From Prevotellaceae bacterium (GTDB lineage: Bacteria; Bacteroidota; Bacteroidia; Bacteroidales; UBA932), in assembly GCA_031259655.1 (NCBI GenBank), contig JAIRLF010000195.1, positions 1-6,099 of the forward strand: a stretch of 6,099 nucleotides of DNA, given 5' to 3'. Positions 1-4,980 of the stretch are shown piece by piece. Position 1 is the stretch's first letter. Each line of letters starts with the position of its first letter. A program made the translations under genes and the position numbers. The notes under the pieces were generated by a model. It saw nothing but the letters and a program-made list of their open reading frames with translations, did no database searches and was not told the DNA's origin.

Positions 1-283
1 ACCTAATTGAAGGTATTCCTAAAATGTAAAACCATAATACATGTTTGTATATCAAACAAATATTACAGTTTTGCATCACAAAACGACAATAACATGAAAA
101 GATTGATTTCGAGATATTCAAAGCCTTCTTGAAAGACAGATTTAAGCGTTTTGTCGTCTTTACGGTATTTCTTAATGAGGAAAATCAAAACTCAACCCGC
201 GATCAATATGATTTACATAAAACTATTTCGCCGAAAAAATATACGGGACAACTTTATATTTAGTATTTGTCCGAAAACTCACA
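1..283. other. AT-rich stretch without a convincing gene
   Basis: I see no gene I can defend here. One plus-strand frame is open from 93 to the TAG at 261-263 (57 codons including the stop). It reads plausibly protein-like, with a run containing KIDFEIFKAFLKDRFKRF, but it has no ATG and follows a stop at 90-92, so at most it is a relic. A short plus-strand run ending in a TAA at 27-29 could be the last codons of a gene entering from the left. Near 261-270 the sequence TAGTATTTGTCC is one base longer than the Bacteroidota -7 box TAnnTTTG. Confidence 0.4.
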
Positions 284-311
284 ATGTTTAAATCTATAGC
301 AATTTATACGC

Positions 312-331
312 AAAAAAGTTTCGAAACTTTT
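312..331 (-). terminator. Perfect palindrome with T-run, possible terminator
   Basis: AAAAGTTTCGAAACTTTT at 314-331 is a perfect 18-bp palindrome. Read on the minus strand it runs into TTTTTT (317-312), the shape of an intrinsic terminator. The stem is AT-rich and the usable loop is only the central bases, so termination would be weak. It lies downstream, on the minus strand, of the hairpin block at 350-445, and could end a short transcript from that block or read-through from the metal operon. A protein-binding palindrome is the alternative. Confidence 0.35.
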
Positions 332-349
332 CACTCAATTGACCGTCCG

Positions 350-445
350 GAAGCCCGGAAGGGCTTCAATATGAATAACCCCGAGCAAGCCGCAGGCGCA
401 GCTCGGGGTATAGTCGCCTACTCTTCTGAACTACGTAATAGTTCA
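350..445. repeat. Block of three strong hairpins
   Basis: Three inverted repeats follow each other. At 350-367, GAAGCCC and GGGCTTC enclose a GGAA loop. At 378-409, ACCCCGAGC and GCTCGGGGT enclose 14 bases that themselves hold GCC-gca-GGC (389-397), so the stem continues past an internal bulge. At 427-445, TGAACTA and TAGTTCA enclose CGTAA. The first two stems are GC-rich in an AT-rich surround. Sequences of this kind are, from memory, dispersed between genes in Bacteroidales; copy number in this genome cannot be judged from one window. Confidence 0.7.
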
Positions 446-521
446 ACCTTTACAGACCTTACAAACAGTTCGCCGAGTAAATTATTGTGTTCTAATAAAC
501 TATTCGACCGTTTCGCGCGAA

Positions 522-529
522 CAAAAGTA
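522..529 (-). promoter_or_regulatory. Bacteroidota -7-like box, minus strand
   Basis: The minus strand reads TACTTTTG, a full match to the Bacteroidota -7 consensus TAnnTTTG and identical to the boxes at 4586-4593 and 4540-4547. No clear TTG lies 19-21 bases upstream, so it is weaker than those at 4586-4616 and 4924-4955. A 10-bp palindrome, TTCGCGCGAA (512-521), abuts it on the transcribed side. If active, it would transcribe the hairpin block leftwards. Confidence 0.3.
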
Positions 530-573
530 AAGTTTTGAACATGCGATATTCCCGTGAATCCTTAATCCCTTGT

Positions 574-590
574 GGGTGTACGACAAAATT
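574..590 (+). repeat. 17-bp direct repeat, copy 1
   Basis: GGGTGTACGACAAAATT occurs here and again, in the same orientation, at 4681-4697. Both copies are preceded by CTTG, with one extra T in this copy, so similarity extends to about 21 bases with one gap. This copy lies just past the 3' end of the metal operon; the other lies upstream of the operon promoter. The element could be the end of an insertion sequence, a dispersed short repeat, or a remnant shared by two insertions. Confidence 0.75.
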
Positions 591-628
591 TTCTATAACG
601 GAACATAACTGCAACGACTTAATAACCT

Positions 629-976
629 CTATTTTTCAGGTTTTGATTTTGCCGGTTCCGGTTCCGTTTTTTCGCAAGTAAACTCCAGTTTGTTAATTGC
701 CTCTTTGAGTTTGTCTTCAGTAGTTTTGGCGGGATCGTACTTGACAGTAACCTGTTTTTTATCCAGATTTACTTTCAAGTCTTTCACGCCCTTTTCCCAT
801 GAGATATGTCTTTCGATTTTAGCTTTACAATTATCGCAAGTCATATTCACGGAAAAAGTTACCTCTTCGGTTTTCTTTTTTTTGCCGGCTTTGTCGGATT
901 TATTATCCTGGGCAGCAAGCCCGGCGGCAAACGTACTCATTGCTATCAGCAATACAAATAATCTAAAAACTTTCAT
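629..976 (-). CDS. Exported heavy-metal-associated (HMA) domain protein
   Basis: This 115-residue protein probably binds a soft metal ion (copper-like) in the periplasm. Residues 1-23 form a signal peptide: a basic start, a hydrophobic core FRLFVLLIAMSTFAAGLAA, and likely cleavage near AAQ/D. A Lys-rich linker follows (24-37), then an HMA fold (about 38-98) with the metal site M45-T46-C47-D48-N49-C50. The continuation (KGVKDLKVNL, then VTVKYDPAKTTEDKLKEAI) is typical of the family. A third Cys, C101, lies after the fold, and the tail is Lys/Pro/Glu-rich. It is the last gene of the operon, 26 bases after the lipoprotein gene, with no promoter-like box in the gap. HMA proteins can be chaperones, P-type ATPase domains or mercury-binding MerP proteins; size and export favour a free periplasmic binder. 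Which metal is not shown by sequence. Confidence 0.9.
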   Translation of the reverse strand: MKVFRLFVLLIAMSTFAAGLAAQDNKSDKAGKKKKTEEVTFSVNMTCDNCKAKIERHISWEKGVKDLKVNLDKKQVTVKYDPAKTTEDKLKEAINKLEFTCEKTEPEPAKSKPEK

Positions 977-1002
977 TTTGACTAATATTTTTAATTAATA
1001 CT

Positions 1003-1626
1003 CTATTTATCTTCATGTATAACACGCAAGGTTCGTGAAACGTTCGGAGCGGCGTTATATTCGTCGTTTCCGGCCTGACTTGCGGTAATCGTGGCATTGT
1101 CGTCGTAGTGTTCGCCTTCGTACAACAGTTCCAATACATTACCGTTTATCCGGACGAATCGATGGTTTGACGAGAAAGTCACCGGCAATCCGGAAGAGGC
1201 GGTGGCTTCGAGCGTCAACGTTCTTGCGTCTAAGTAGTTTAAGGACACGACATTCAGCTCGAATGTGATTGTCTGGTCCTGTTTATCGGGATTATTATCT
1301 TCATTGATAACCAAATCCCGGTTGATGGCAGGCGCTTCGAAATAACTGTCGTTTCCCGGTTGGGTTGCAGTGACAGTAACTGTTCCTTTCCGGTGTAGCG
1401 TAACCGTTTCACCGTTGATAGAAGCAACGGTGGGGTCGCTGCTTGCGAAAGTCACCGGCAATCCGGACGAAGCGGTTGCACTCAATCGAAAACTGCCCTC
1501 GCTCAAATTGTGGGGCAACAAGGGGTCGAACGAGATAGTCTGTTGAATCCGCGTATTGTCGTCGCCCCCGCATGCTGCTAACAACAATATCGTTAGCATT
1601 ACTGTGAATAATTTCAAATGTTTCAT
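1003..1626 (-). CDS. Lipoprotein with two bacterial Ig-like repeats
   Basis: This 207-residue protein is probably a lipid-anchored envelope protein, perhaps surface-exposed. The N-terminus has a basic start, a hydrophobic stretch and a lipobox L16-A17-A18-C19. It is followed by GGDDN; acidic residues soon after the Cys resemble lipoprotein export signals of Bacteroidota. Two Ig-like repeats follow, about 28-107 and 117-203. Each has an entry QxTI(S/T)F, a centre ATASSGLPVTF and an exit AGND.Y or PGND.Y, similar to BIg2-type domains. No catalytic motif is visible; such repeats usually serve adhesion or ligand contact. The gene lies 46 bases after the receptor gene and 26 before the HMA gene, so it is very probably co-transcribed. 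It may be an accessory lipoprotein of the receptor, but it is much shorter than SusD proteins and does not resemble them. Confidence 0.85.
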   Translation of the reverse strand: MKHLKLFTVMLTILLLAACGGDDNTRIQQTISFDPLLPHNLSEGSFRLSATASSGLPVTFASSDPTVASINGETVTLHRKGTVTVTATQPGNDSYFEAPAINRDLVINEDNNPDKQDQTITFELNVVSLNYLDARTLTLEATASSGLPVTFSSNHRFVRINGNVLELLYEGEHYDDNATITASQAGNDEYNAAPNVSRTLRVIHEDK

Positions 1627-1672
1627 ACGTAAAATATATTATAAAATTAAAAAATTAAAAATCAATTGACAA

Positions 1673-3982
1673 TTAAGGTAATTTGCCTATTCTCCACCGG
1701 ATACCGGCATACAACTTGCGTCCGACAATCGGACCCCACACTAACGAGGAATCGAAATCCTGTCCGAATGGAAGTTCGGCATTCAATATCGGGTTTTTCT
1801 GTTTGAAATCGAGGATATTTTCGGCGCCGATATAGATGTCGAAACGTTTGGAGTTTTTTGTTATTTGGGCAAAATATATTGGGAACATTTCGGAATGTCG
1901 TGTTTCGGAATCATATCCGTTCAGTCCGAGGATACGCGAAGGACCGTTGAACTGCGCCGTAACGTCGAACACCCATTTTCGCAGACTGGTCGCGTATGAA
2001 AGGTTGACCAAGCCGCGGTAACGGGAGGTCAACGGTCGTTCTTTGGTATATTCGACGCCGTTGTCGGAATATGTGATTTTGGTGTCGTTGTAACGGAAAG
2101 CGGCGAAAATATCAAATCCCTTGAAAGGCGAGACAGATGCGTCGATTTGCCAGGTGTCGGCATACGAAACGCCTTGCAGATTGTAGAAAAACACTTTGTT
2201 GCGGTCGCGTTCAACGTCGATTACCGCCTGATTCCCGAATTGAGTATGGAAATAATCGAGACTGAGGGTCAGCGTTTTTTCTTCTCCGACAGGGATATAA
2301 GCGCTGAGATTTCCACCGTAGTTCCATGCCTGTTCGATATCTAAGACCTCGATTGCATCGACGTCGAATTTGCGCGAAGTAGCCAGCAGCCCGATATTGT
2401 CGGCAATGACGTTCGGAGAACGGTAACCCTGTCCTGCAGAGACTCTGAACACCAGCTCGTTAATTATATTGTAACGGATGTTTGCGCGCGGAGTGAACAG
2501 CCATCCGAAACGGCTGTTATAGTCTTCGCGAACTCCAACGACAAACGTGAATTTATCTTTCAACGAATATGTATATTCGGCAAATGCTCCCGAAATCGCT
2601 TCGTAACGGTCTATTGCAGTGCGGGGTGTTTTACTGTAAAATAACGAATCCTCGAACAGGGTCTTATAGCTGTCGTAAGCAAAACTTGCGCCTATGGTGT
2701 AACGATGGGCTTCGCCGAAATCGGAGGTAAACAGGACGTTGCTGTAGAAAGAGTTTTGTTCGCCGTTGTAGGTTTTTCGTCCATAGACCAGATTTTCGCC
2801 GGAATAGTTGAACGAACTGATGATACCGACGCTTTGACCTTCCTTTTCGCCGACAGAGAATCCGGTTTTATTTTCCACTGCAAAACCTTTGTTACGAATT
2901 GTCGTTTTGTAGAGTTCGCCATGGTCGCCATTATCGGTGATAGAGTGAAGGTGTTCATCTTGTCCCGCGTTGCGCGAATCGTACAAAAAACGTATGCCTG
3001 TGCGCGACTGTATCCCGTTTTCGCTCAAATAGAACCAGCGATTATACAGGTTTACGAATTTCGACTGCGGCATGTCCATAAACGTGTCATTGTTGTAGTC
3101 GTGCGCACCGGTTTCGGCAGAGCCGTGCAGGAGCAAACCTGCCCACAAATCTTTGGCGACTTGAGTTGCCGATGTGATATTGGCTTCGTAGCGCCCCAGA
3201 TGGTCGGCAAAAAGATTGATAAACAGAGGCTCGGTATAGTTCGGCTTTTTCATTTCGAGATTGATTTGTCCCGAAAGCGATTCGTAGCCGTTCACTACCG
3301 ACGAGGCGCCTTTGGATATCTGTATCGATTCCATCCAGCTGCCGGGGATGTAGCTCCATCCGAAAGTAGAGAGCTGCCCCCGGAGAGTCGGTATGTTTTC
3401 CGTCAGCAACTGACTGTATAAGCCCGACAAGCCAAGCAACTGAACCTGCTTGGCGCCGGAAATGGCGTCCGTAAAACCGACGGTGACGGTGGCGCTGTTC
3501 TCGAAACTCTCCGAAAGATTGCAACATGCCATCTTTTTCAAACCTGTCGATGTTATAAGCTCTGTTTTTGCCGAAGTAAGGCGGGATAAAACCACTCCGT
3601 CGCGAGCCGACGAGACAGTAACTGCGTCAAGTTCTTCGCCGCCTTCGACAAGCGTGAACGTCAAATTGTCGGTTATGCCGGTTATCAACAGGCTGTCGGT
3701 AACGAAACCAATCATACTTGCGACCAAATATTTATCCTTGTCGCTCTTGCGTTCAATCCTGAAAGCGCCTCTGTTGTCGGTCTCGACGCCGTAGGATGCT
3801 CCCGAAAAATAGACGGCTGCACTCGTTAACGGAACTTTCTTCCCGTTTTCTTCCGTATATACATGTCCTCTAAATGTCTGCGCCGTCGAACCGACACAAA
3901 ACAACATCATAATAAACAAAAGTAATCCGCTCATTTTTAATGAGCCATAATTTTTTAATCTTCTTTTCTTCTCTAAATTCAT
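1673..3982 (-). CDS. TonB-dependent outer-membrane receptor, probable metal type
   Basis: This 769-residue protein fits a ligand-gated outer-membrane transporter driven by TonB. Its parts in order are a signal peptide ending near A34-Q35; a carboxypeptidase-regulatory-like domain (about 36-112) of the kind seen in SusC-like receptors; a TonB-box-like stretch ELDAVTVSS (117-125); a plug (about 135-245) with MACCNLSESF (151-160), LLGLSGLY and SKGASSVVNGYESLSGQINLE; then the beta-barrel to a C-terminus ending in YAGIRWRIGKLP. The C153-C154 plug type is one I recall next to HMA-domain proteins in Bacteroidota, which agrees with the HMA gene in this operon. The length is full and I see no frameshift. 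Residues before M17 make an unusually long basic leader, so translation could start at M17 (minus strand, 3934). Its upstream region is long and repeat-rich, and no promoter is visible close by; transcription probably starts at 4586-4616. The ligand (copper, another metal, or a chelate) is inferred. Confidence 0.92.
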   Translation of the reverse strand: MNLEKKRRLKNYGSLKMSGLLLFIMMLFCVGSTAQTFRGHVYTEENGKKVPLTSAAVYFSGASYGVETDNRGAFRIERKSDKDKYLVASMIGFVTDSLLITGITDNLTFTLVEGGEELDAVTVSSARDGVVLSRLTSAKTELITSTGLKKMACCNLSESFENSATVTVGFTDAISGAKQVQLLGLSGLYSQLLTENIPTLRGQLSTFGWSYIPGSWMESIQISKGASSVVNGYESLSGQINLEMKKPNYTEPLFINLFADHLGRYEANITSATQVAKDLWAGLLLHGSAETGAHDYNNDTFMDMPQSKFVNLYNRWFYLSENGIQSRTGIRFLYDSRNAGQDEHLHSITDNGDHGELYKTTIRNKGFAVENKTGFSVGEKEGQSVGIISSFNYSGENLVYGRKTYNGEQNSFYSNVLFTSDFGEAHRYTIGASFAYDSYKTLFEDSLFYSKTPRTAIDRYEAISGAFAEYTYSLKDKFTFVVGVREDYNSRFGWLFTPRANIRYNIINELVFRVSAGQGYRSPNVIADNIGLLATSRKFDVDAIEVLDIEQAWNYGGNLSAYIPVGEEKTLTLSLDYFHTQFGNQAVIDVERDRNKVFFYNLQGVSYADTWQIDASVSPFKGFDIFAAFRYNDTKITYSDNGVEYTKERPLTSRYRGLVNLSYATSLRKWVFDVTAQFNGPSRILGLNGYDSETRHSEMFPIYFAQITKNSKRFDIYIGAENILDFKQKNPILNAELPFGQDFDSSLVWGPIVGRKLYAGIRWRIGKLP

Positions 3983-4062
3983 GTTTTATATTATCATTAT
4001 TTTTTTTTTACATTATTTTTGTACGGACAGAATGACGCTTTTCGTAAACAATAGATTAACAG

Positions 4063-4076
4063 TTCGTTTTAACGAA
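4063..4076. promoter_or_regulatory. Small inverted repeat upstream of the receptor gene
   Basis: TTCGTT-TT-AACGAA is a perfect 6-bp inverted repeat with a two-base spacer, about 80 bases before the receptor start. It could be an operator half-site pair or a short RNA hairpin. No promoter box lies beside it. Confidence 0.25.
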
Positions 4077-4097
4077 GGTGGAGATGGGTCTGGTGTA

Positions 4098-4119
4098 GAG
4101 ACGCAATATATTGCGTCTC
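4098..4119. repeat. 22-bp perfect palindrome
   Basis: The 22 bases starting GAGACGCAAT are their own reverse complement. As RNA they would form a 9-bp stem with a 4-base loop. No T-run follows on either strand, so it is not a standard terminator. It sits between the 11-bp array and the receptor gene. Palindromes with GAGACGC arms are, from memory, dispersed in several bacterial genomes as small repetitive elements, so this may be a REP-like copy inserted in the leader. Confidence 0.8.
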
Positions 4120-4162
4120 CTCGACGTCTCCTCGACGTCCCCTCGACGTTTCTTCAACGACA
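4119..4162 (+). repeat. Four tandem 11-bp repeats
   Basis: The units are CCTCGACGTCT (4119-4129), CCTCGACGTCC (4130-4140), CCTCGACGTTT (4141-4151) and the diverged CTTCAACGACA (4152-4162). The period is close to one DNA helical turn, which would place copies on the same face. The array abuts the palindrome at 4098-4119 and shares its last base. It lies in the presumed leader of the receptor gene. Confidence 0.8.
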
Positions 4163-4175
4163 CCGTTTAGTCTCC

Positions 4176-4267
4176 CGTATAAAGAACATTTATCCGCCCG
4201 TATAAAGAACATTTATCCTCCCATATAAAGAACATTTATCCGCCTGTATAAAGCGCATTTATCCGCC
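4176..4267 (+). repeat. Four tandem 23-bp repeats
   Basis: Four adjacent 23-bp units occupy 4176-4198, 4199-4221, 4222-4244 and 4245-4267. The first three share TATAAAGAACATTTATCC; the fourth has GCG for GAA, otherwise differing only at the edges. Each junction makes an imperfect dyad, TTTAT then 8 bases then ATAAA. The period is not a multiple of three, so the array is not a peptide repeat. On the minus strand the 52-residue gene ends inside it: the unit at 4245-4267 encodes its last residues and the unit at 4222-4244 supplies its TAA. A regulator-binding array or slippage product are both possible. Confidence 0.9.
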
Positions 4268-4394
4268 TGTCCTGTTGCTTCAGCCGCTTTTTCTCTCCCG
4301 TTTCCGACGCTACGCATGTCGGATTCCGAAAAAATGCAAGTGTCCCAAATATCAAAAGAACGCCGGATAAAATGATTAGCGCTTTGTAATTCAT
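4236..4394 (-). CDS. Small single-span membrane protein, 52 residues
   Basis: I do not recognise a family. The frame from the ATG at 4392-4394 to the TAA at 4236-4238 gives a short polar start (MNYK), a hydrophobic helix ALIILSGVLLIFGTLAFF (residues 5-22), and a polar tail with C27 and a basic stretch KKRLKQQDRR (35-44), ending LYTGG. A clean transmembrane segment followed by a charged tail is the pattern of a real small membrane protein. A longer overlapping frame (4213-4425, minus, 70 codons) has no such pattern and is probably the shadow. It is upstream of, and in the same direction as, the metal receptor operon, about 190 bases downstream of a good promoter. That makes it the likely first gene of the transcript. 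An uncleaved signal anchor is more likely than a secreted peptide, as no cleavage site is evident. Confidence 0.5.
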   Translation of the reverse strand: MNYKALIILSGVLLIFGTLAFFRNPTCVASETGEKKRLKQQDRRINALYTGG

Positions 4395-4503
4395 TGTAAT
4401 GTAATTTTATTAAGTGTCTGTTCATATATTATTTGTAAATAGTCACCAAGTCCGTTTTCGTCTATCGGACATACATTATAAAGTTTTCGTCAACTCTGAA
4501 TCT

Positions 4504-4518
4504 ATAACAGTCTGTTAT
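4504..4518. promoter_or_regulatory. 15-bp inverted repeat, operator-like
   Basis: ATAACAG-T-CTGTTAT is a perfect inverted repeat with a single central base. It lies about 21 bases upstream of the plus-strand box at 4540, over the region where a -33 element would sit, and within the presumed leader of the minus-strand transcript. ATCC-gtat-GGAT (4517-4528) overlaps its right end. A dimeric regulator site is the simplest reading. Confidence 0.4.
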
Positions 4519-4539
4519 CCGTATGGATGTTTTTTCTAA

Positions 4540-4547
4540 TACTTTTG
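4540..4547 (+). promoter_or_regulatory. Bacteroidota -7-like box, plus strand
   Basis: TACTTTTG followed by CAC fits the Bacteroidota -7 consensus. No TTG is found 19-21 bases upstream; an operator-like inverted repeat occupies that position. It points right, towards the minus-strand promoter at 4586-4616, so the two would converge. No plus-strand gene follows before the GNAT gene, which has its own promoter. Confidence 0.3.
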
Positions 4548-4585
4548 CACATTTTTTATGTGAATTAATAATTTAAATAATGGGA

Positions 4586-4616
4586 CAAAAGTACAGTAAA
4601 TAAATAACCTGTGCAA
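4586..4616 (-). promoter_or_regulatory. Bacteroidota promoter for the small gene and metal operon
   Basis: On the minus strand, TTG (4616-4614), a 20-base spacer and TACTTTTG (4593-4586) match the two-part Bacteroidota promoter (TTG about -33, TAnnTTTG about -7). Transcription would run left into the 52-residue gene and then the receptor operon. No comparable promoter is seen closer to the receptor start or in the gaps between the operon genes. A perfect inverted repeat (4616-4633) touches the -33 element. Confidence 0.6.
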
Positions 4617-4633
4617 TACCATATTTATGGTAT
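4616..4633. promoter_or_regulatory. 18-bp inverted repeat abutting the -33 element
   Basis: ATACCATA-TT-TATGGTAT is a perfect 8-bp inverted repeat with a two-base spacer. It shares one base with the TTG of the minus-strand promoter, a position usual for an activator or repressor site. A metal-responsive regulator would fit the operon, but no known consensus is recognised. Confidence 0.45.
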
Positions 4634-4680
4634 ATTCATAAGTGATGAATTTACAGCCTTTTAGTCCTCAAAATATCTTG

Positions 4681-4697
4681 GGGTGTACGACAAAATT
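4681..4697 (+). repeat. 17-bp direct repeat, copy 2
   Basis: This is identical to 574-590 in sequence and orientation. It sits close to the broken end of the Schlafen/AlbA_2-like fragment (minus strand, to about 4724), where family similarity ends. That position suggests it marks an insertion or deletion junction. Confidence 0.75.
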
Positions 4698-4723
4698 CCC
4701 TCTTTAGTTAACAATTTTGAAAT

Positions 4724-4862
4724 TTTAAATCCGACAGGACCTGAGACCCTGAGGCGCAGCCGGAATCTGAAACATAATCACTCGTCCCTCCGGTTTGTTC
4801 AATTCGTATATTTCGATAAACGAGATGTTTTGAGTGATTTTGTCGCCGATTTCCATCCTTAA
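4724..4862 (-). pseudogene. Decayed fragment like a Schlafen/AlbA_2 domain
   Basis: The minus-strand frame reads about 40 residues including DKITQNISFIEIYEL, GRVIMFQIPAAPQG and then a stop at 4725-4727. As I recall it, this is the back half of the AlbA_2 (Schlafen-like) DNA-binding domain, where an (F/L)xIPAAPxGxPVGFKG-like stretch is usual. In the +1 frame the same strand continues GPVGFK (4741-4724), so a frameshift lies at about 4741-4748. An imperfect duplication GGTCTCA-GGTCCTG is seen there; removing seven bases would restore APQGPVGFK. Nothing family-like follows. The intact family is several hundred residues with a C-terminal ATP-binding or helix-turn-helix part, which is absent, as is a credible start. 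No function is expected. Confidence 0.5.
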
Positions 4863-4923
4863 ATATGATAAGCCATCCTTATTTGAACCACTAATCCCGT
4901 AAAAAGTAAAAAGCTGAAATTTT

Positions 4924-4955
4924 TTGTACAGTATCAAAAATAATCAATAATTTTG
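4924..4955 (+). promoter_or_regulatory. Bacteroidota promoter for the GNAT gene
   Basis: TTG (4924-4926), a 21-base spacer and TAATTTTG (4948-4955), followed by CAC, match both parts of the Bacteroidota promoter. The upstream ATG at 4981 is 25 bases past the box, so the leader would be short, about 18 nt. Confidence 0.65.
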
Positions 4956-4980
4956 CACTTTATATAACGAGATAAAAATT

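Larger units (their letters stand above)
312..515 (-). ncRNA. Candidate structured small RNA or repeat transcript
   Basis: A minus-strand transcript starting just after the promoter-like box at 522-529 and ending at the T-run at 312-317 would be about 200 nt. It would carry three hairpins in order (427-445, 378-409, 350-367) before the terminal palindrome. The plus strand of the same stretch has an open frame (284-538), but its Ser/Thr-rich translation looks like read-through of hairpin sequence. The minus strand also has an ATG-less open frame (418-561). I recall hairpin pairs of this look between genes in Bacteroidales, so a dispersed repeat is at least as likely as an RNA gene. I cannot name an RNA family. 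Confidence 0.25.
4395..4585 (-). other. Probable 5' leader of the small-gene/receptor transcript
   Basis: There is no gene here. If transcription starts about seven bases past the -7 box at 4586-4593, about 185 nt precede the 52-residue gene. The stretch holds GTTTTCGTC twice in the same orientation (4454-4462 and 4483-4491), a GTCCG/CGGAC inverted repeat around 4452-4472, and the inverted repeat at 4504-4518. I see no match to a riboswitch class I know. Confidence 0.4.

Noticed and set aside
1..29. Possible C-terminal end of an upstream plus-strand gene (LIEGIPKM then TAA)
   Set aside because: Eight codons at a window edge are too few to support a call; a few more bases to the left would decide.
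93..263. Plus-strand open frame without ATG containing KIDFEIFKAFLKDRFKRF
   Set aside because: A transposase relic was considered, but I cannot match it to a family and no start or flanking inverted repeats are visible.
284..538. 84-codon plus-strand open frame
   Set aside because: It runs through the hairpin block at 350-445, its product is Ser/Thr-rich with no domain or helix pattern, and the sequence is better explained as structured repeat DNA.
418..561. ATG-less 47-residue open frame on the minus strand ending in VELLRSSEE
   Set aside because: It looks somewhat protein-like but has no start codon and overlaps hairpin sequence; kept only as a note that the block might once have been coding.
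2705..3421. 238-codon plus-strand open frame
   Set aside because: It lies wholly inside the receptor gene on the opposite strand, which has full domain support; it is a shadow frame.
3983..4097. Riboswitch in the receptor leader
   Set aside because: I looked for cobalamin-, TPP- or other known conserved cores and saw none; only a small inverted repeat and A/T runs are present.
4176..4267. CRISPR-like repeats
   Set aside because: The 23-bp units are directly adjacent with no unique spacers, so this is a tandem repeat and not a CRISPR array.
4213..4425. 70-codon minus-strand open frame overlapping the 52-residue gene
   Set aside because: It reads through two copies of the 23-bp array and shows no hydrophobic or domain pattern, while the overlapping frame from 4394 has a clean transmembrane helix.
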